Shown piece after piece: positions 14,086-15,305 of a stretch of 15,305 bases of DNA. Numbering within the stretch: position 1 is the first letter of the stretch; every line of letters starts with the position of its first letter. The stretch is taken from the NCBI GenBank assembly GCA_039820425.1, contig JBCBQD010000130.1, positions 1 through 15,305 on the forward strand, read 5' to 3'. Under the pieces are notes generated by a model, which worked only from the letters and a program-made list of their open reading frames with translations, was not told the origin of the DNA and did not search any database. Both the position numbers and the translations under genes were made by a program. Source of the DNA: SIO4C1 sp039820425 (GTDB lineage Bacteria; Cyanobacteriota; Cyanobacteriia; Phormidesmidales; Phormidesmidaceae).

Positions 14086-14553
14086 TTACTGAGCGCGCCT
14101 GGCTTCGACCCACAACATCTCGATGTGCTCGACGCCTCCATCGTCAAACGGCGGGCTGACTGGCTCGAACCCGAAGCTTACGTAGAAGTTGATCAGGTAG
14201 CGCTGGGCGCTGATGCGGACGCGCTTCGCACCATAGGCCGAAGCACATTTCTCCAAACATTGCCGCACGATCTCGTGGCCAATACCCGTTCCTCGCAGTT
14301 GGGGCATGACGAGGACGCGACCGAATGTCGACTCAGCATAGTGCGCTCCCGGCGGTAGTACCCTCGCGTAAGCGACGAGCTGGCCATCCGATGCCCTGAT
14401 AACGAGATGGAGCGCCAGCTGATCCAGGTCGTCGGCGTCTTGGTAGGGGCTGGCCTGCTCAACGACGAAGATGCGCTGACGGGTGGCCGACATCTCGTGT
14501 ATTTCAGCACCCGAGAAGTCACTAAATTTTCTCCAGGTCCAGGTTAATGTCAT
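14086..14553 (-). CDS. ElaA-type GNAT N-acetyltransferase
   Basis: This is a 155-residue GNAT protein. RQRIFVVEQASPYQDADDLD at about 26-45 is the N-terminal block typical of the ElaA family. LRGTGIGHE in mid-protein is the acetyl-CoA pyrophosphate-binding R/QxxGxG/A motif. FYVSFGFEPV is the usual C-terminal Tyr/Phe-Gly-Phe block. ElaA-like enzymes are widespread and their substrates are mostly unknown. The start ATG at 14551-14553 has no clear ribosome binding site; on the minus strand TATACT (14568-14573) is a -10-like element just upstream, without a clear -35. The gene looks more GC- and CpG-rich than its neighbours and lacks HIP1, which hints at acquisition. It faces the sugar cluster tail to tail and is probably not part of it. 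Confidence 0.88.
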   Translation of the reverse strand: MTLTWTWRKFSDFSGAEIHEMSATRQRIFVVEQASPYQDADDLDQLALHLVIRASDGQLVAYARVLPPGAHYAESTFGRVLVMPQLRGTGIGHEIVRQCLEKCASAYGAKRVRISAQRYLINFYVSFGFEPVSPPFDDGGVEHIEMLWVEARRAQ

Positions 14554-14582
14554 ATAGGTGACTGTGCAGTATAACGTTCCTG

Positions 14583-15287
14583 TTATGCGGTACGTCCCAG
14601 AGCGAGTAAAACCATTTCAAATAACTCATTTGCATTATTTGTACACCCAATAGCACCATGTTGGCGTGATTCAGCAACATGCTCTGGAGCTCTTGAACTG
14701 GCGTAAATAATAAATGGTGTTTCATCTCCAGCAATTCGAAGCTTATCAAGAAGTGTATAACCAGCCCGAGGATCAGGCGGTCGTCCCATGTCAGAAATAA
14801 TCACATCAAAACGCCTACGAGATATCTGCTACAGTGCTTCGTCTGTTGATGTCGCCAACACAAAGCTAGCTCCCAAAGCTTTAAGTGCTTGACGCTCATA
14901 AATATTATTATTTGGGCGATCATCTACCCACAAAACACTGGACCTACTTGCTTGCCTTATAACCCTAGGAGTAACGGCTTCAGCAACGACATCTGCAGCA
15001 ATCCTTGCCTCTTGTACAGCATCCTCACGAGTCGTATCTCCATCGGTTCGGGATGCTGCAGCTGCAGCTAAAGCAGCAGTAACTTCAGCTTGTTTCTTCT
15101 TCAGAGAAGCTTCAAATCCAGCTCCTTTAAGTGTCAACTCACCTAAGCTTGAGAAGAATTGACGTAAGTCTCGACTAAAACGGATCAAGATGAATACAAT
15201 CACTCCTGGCCAAATTAATACATCGAGCAAGTAAAGATTCAGGCAGTCAGTCTCCTTCAGGGAGCAAAGAAGGAGCAGGGCAACCAT
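14583..15287 (-). pseudogene. Membrane-anchored receiver-like protein, interrupted by one TAG
   Basis: The frame from ATG 15285-15287 (an in-frame TAA lies at 15300-15302, so the start is in the window) gives 152 codons, then TAG at 14829-14831, then 81 more open codons in the same frame to TAA at 14583. The two halves make one coherent protein of about 234 residues. Residues 17-38 are a membrane segment, 50-112 a charged, Ala-rich probable coiled coil, and 117-230 a receiver-like domain. That domain has an acidic pair in SVLWVDDRP (D122/D123), a phospho-acceptor-like D166 in VIISDMGRP and a Ser in IIYASS, but no Lys where receivers have one. The second half alone lacks the acidic pair and the first half lacks the acceptor Asp, so neither is functional alone. 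CAG to TAG is the simplest origin. Sequencing error or readthrough are alternatives. No homologous output domain is seen. Confidence 0.8.
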
Positions 15288-15305
15288 GACGAGAGGCTTT
15301 TACGG

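Noticed and set aside
14522..14749. Minus-strand ORF of 75 codons across the receiver/GNAT junction
   Set aside because: It is in a shifted frame relative to the receiver-like coding sequence, which continues coherently to 14583.
15056..15085. GCTGCA-rich microsatellite
   Set aside because: It simply encodes the alanine-rich segment of the receiver-like protein and is short.

Overview
The window looks like chromosomal DNA of a cyanobacterium. It carries nine copies of the palindrome GCGATCGC (the cyanobacterial HIP1 motif), at 262, 2076, 3117, 6164, 6330, 7253, 8123, 13294 and 13768. GC content is moderate (by eye about 50 percent). The genus cannot be fixed from sequence alone; a Leptolyngbya/Nodosilinea-like filamentous strain is my guess. 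No rRNA, tRNA, CRISPR array or insertion sequence was seen.

Left part (1-3415): minus-strand genes. These are the first 18 codons of a gene running off the left edge, a 111-residue membrane protein with a coiled-coil head, a CPBP-type intramembrane protease, and an AAA+ ATPase with an unrecognised N-terminal domain. A short divergent region with three 14-bp spaced TGATT repeats separates the ATPase from a plus-strand gene for a Pro/Ala/Lys-rich hypothetical protein (3440-4039).

Middle part (4040-14073): a roughly 700-bp stretch with no convincing large gene is rich in inverted repeats. It includes a 16-bp hairpin closed by a GNRA-type tetraloop, then a 37-codon ORF behind an AGGAGG site. It is followed by eight same-strand genes for making and moving a modified sugar: a GT2 polyprenyl-phosphate-type glycosyltransferase, a DegT/DnrJ/EryC1/StrS aminotransferase, a Gfo/Idh/MocA dehydrogenase, a left-handed beta-helix acyltransferase with a zinc-ribbon tail, an FAD oxidoreductase, a GT39/ArnT-like membrane glycosyltransferase, a zinc-ribbon SAM methyltransferase and a NodB-type deacetylase. 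The dehydrogenase, aminotransferase and acyltransferase match the class composition of WbpB/WbpE/WbpD, which make 3-acetamido sugars. Aminotransferase + acyltransferase + GT2 + deacetylase + GT39 also match the step order of the Arn (aminoarabinose) pathway: N-acylate a nucleotide amino sugar, load it on a lipid carrier, deacylate, transfer across the membrane. My main hypothesis is a lipid-linked amino-sugar pathway of this logic; substrate and acceptor are unknown.

Right part (14086-15305): two minus-strand genes with different composition and no HIP1 site. One is an ElaA-type GNAT acetyltransferase. The other encodes a membrane-anchored receiver-like protein split by a single in-frame TAG stop at 14829-14831.
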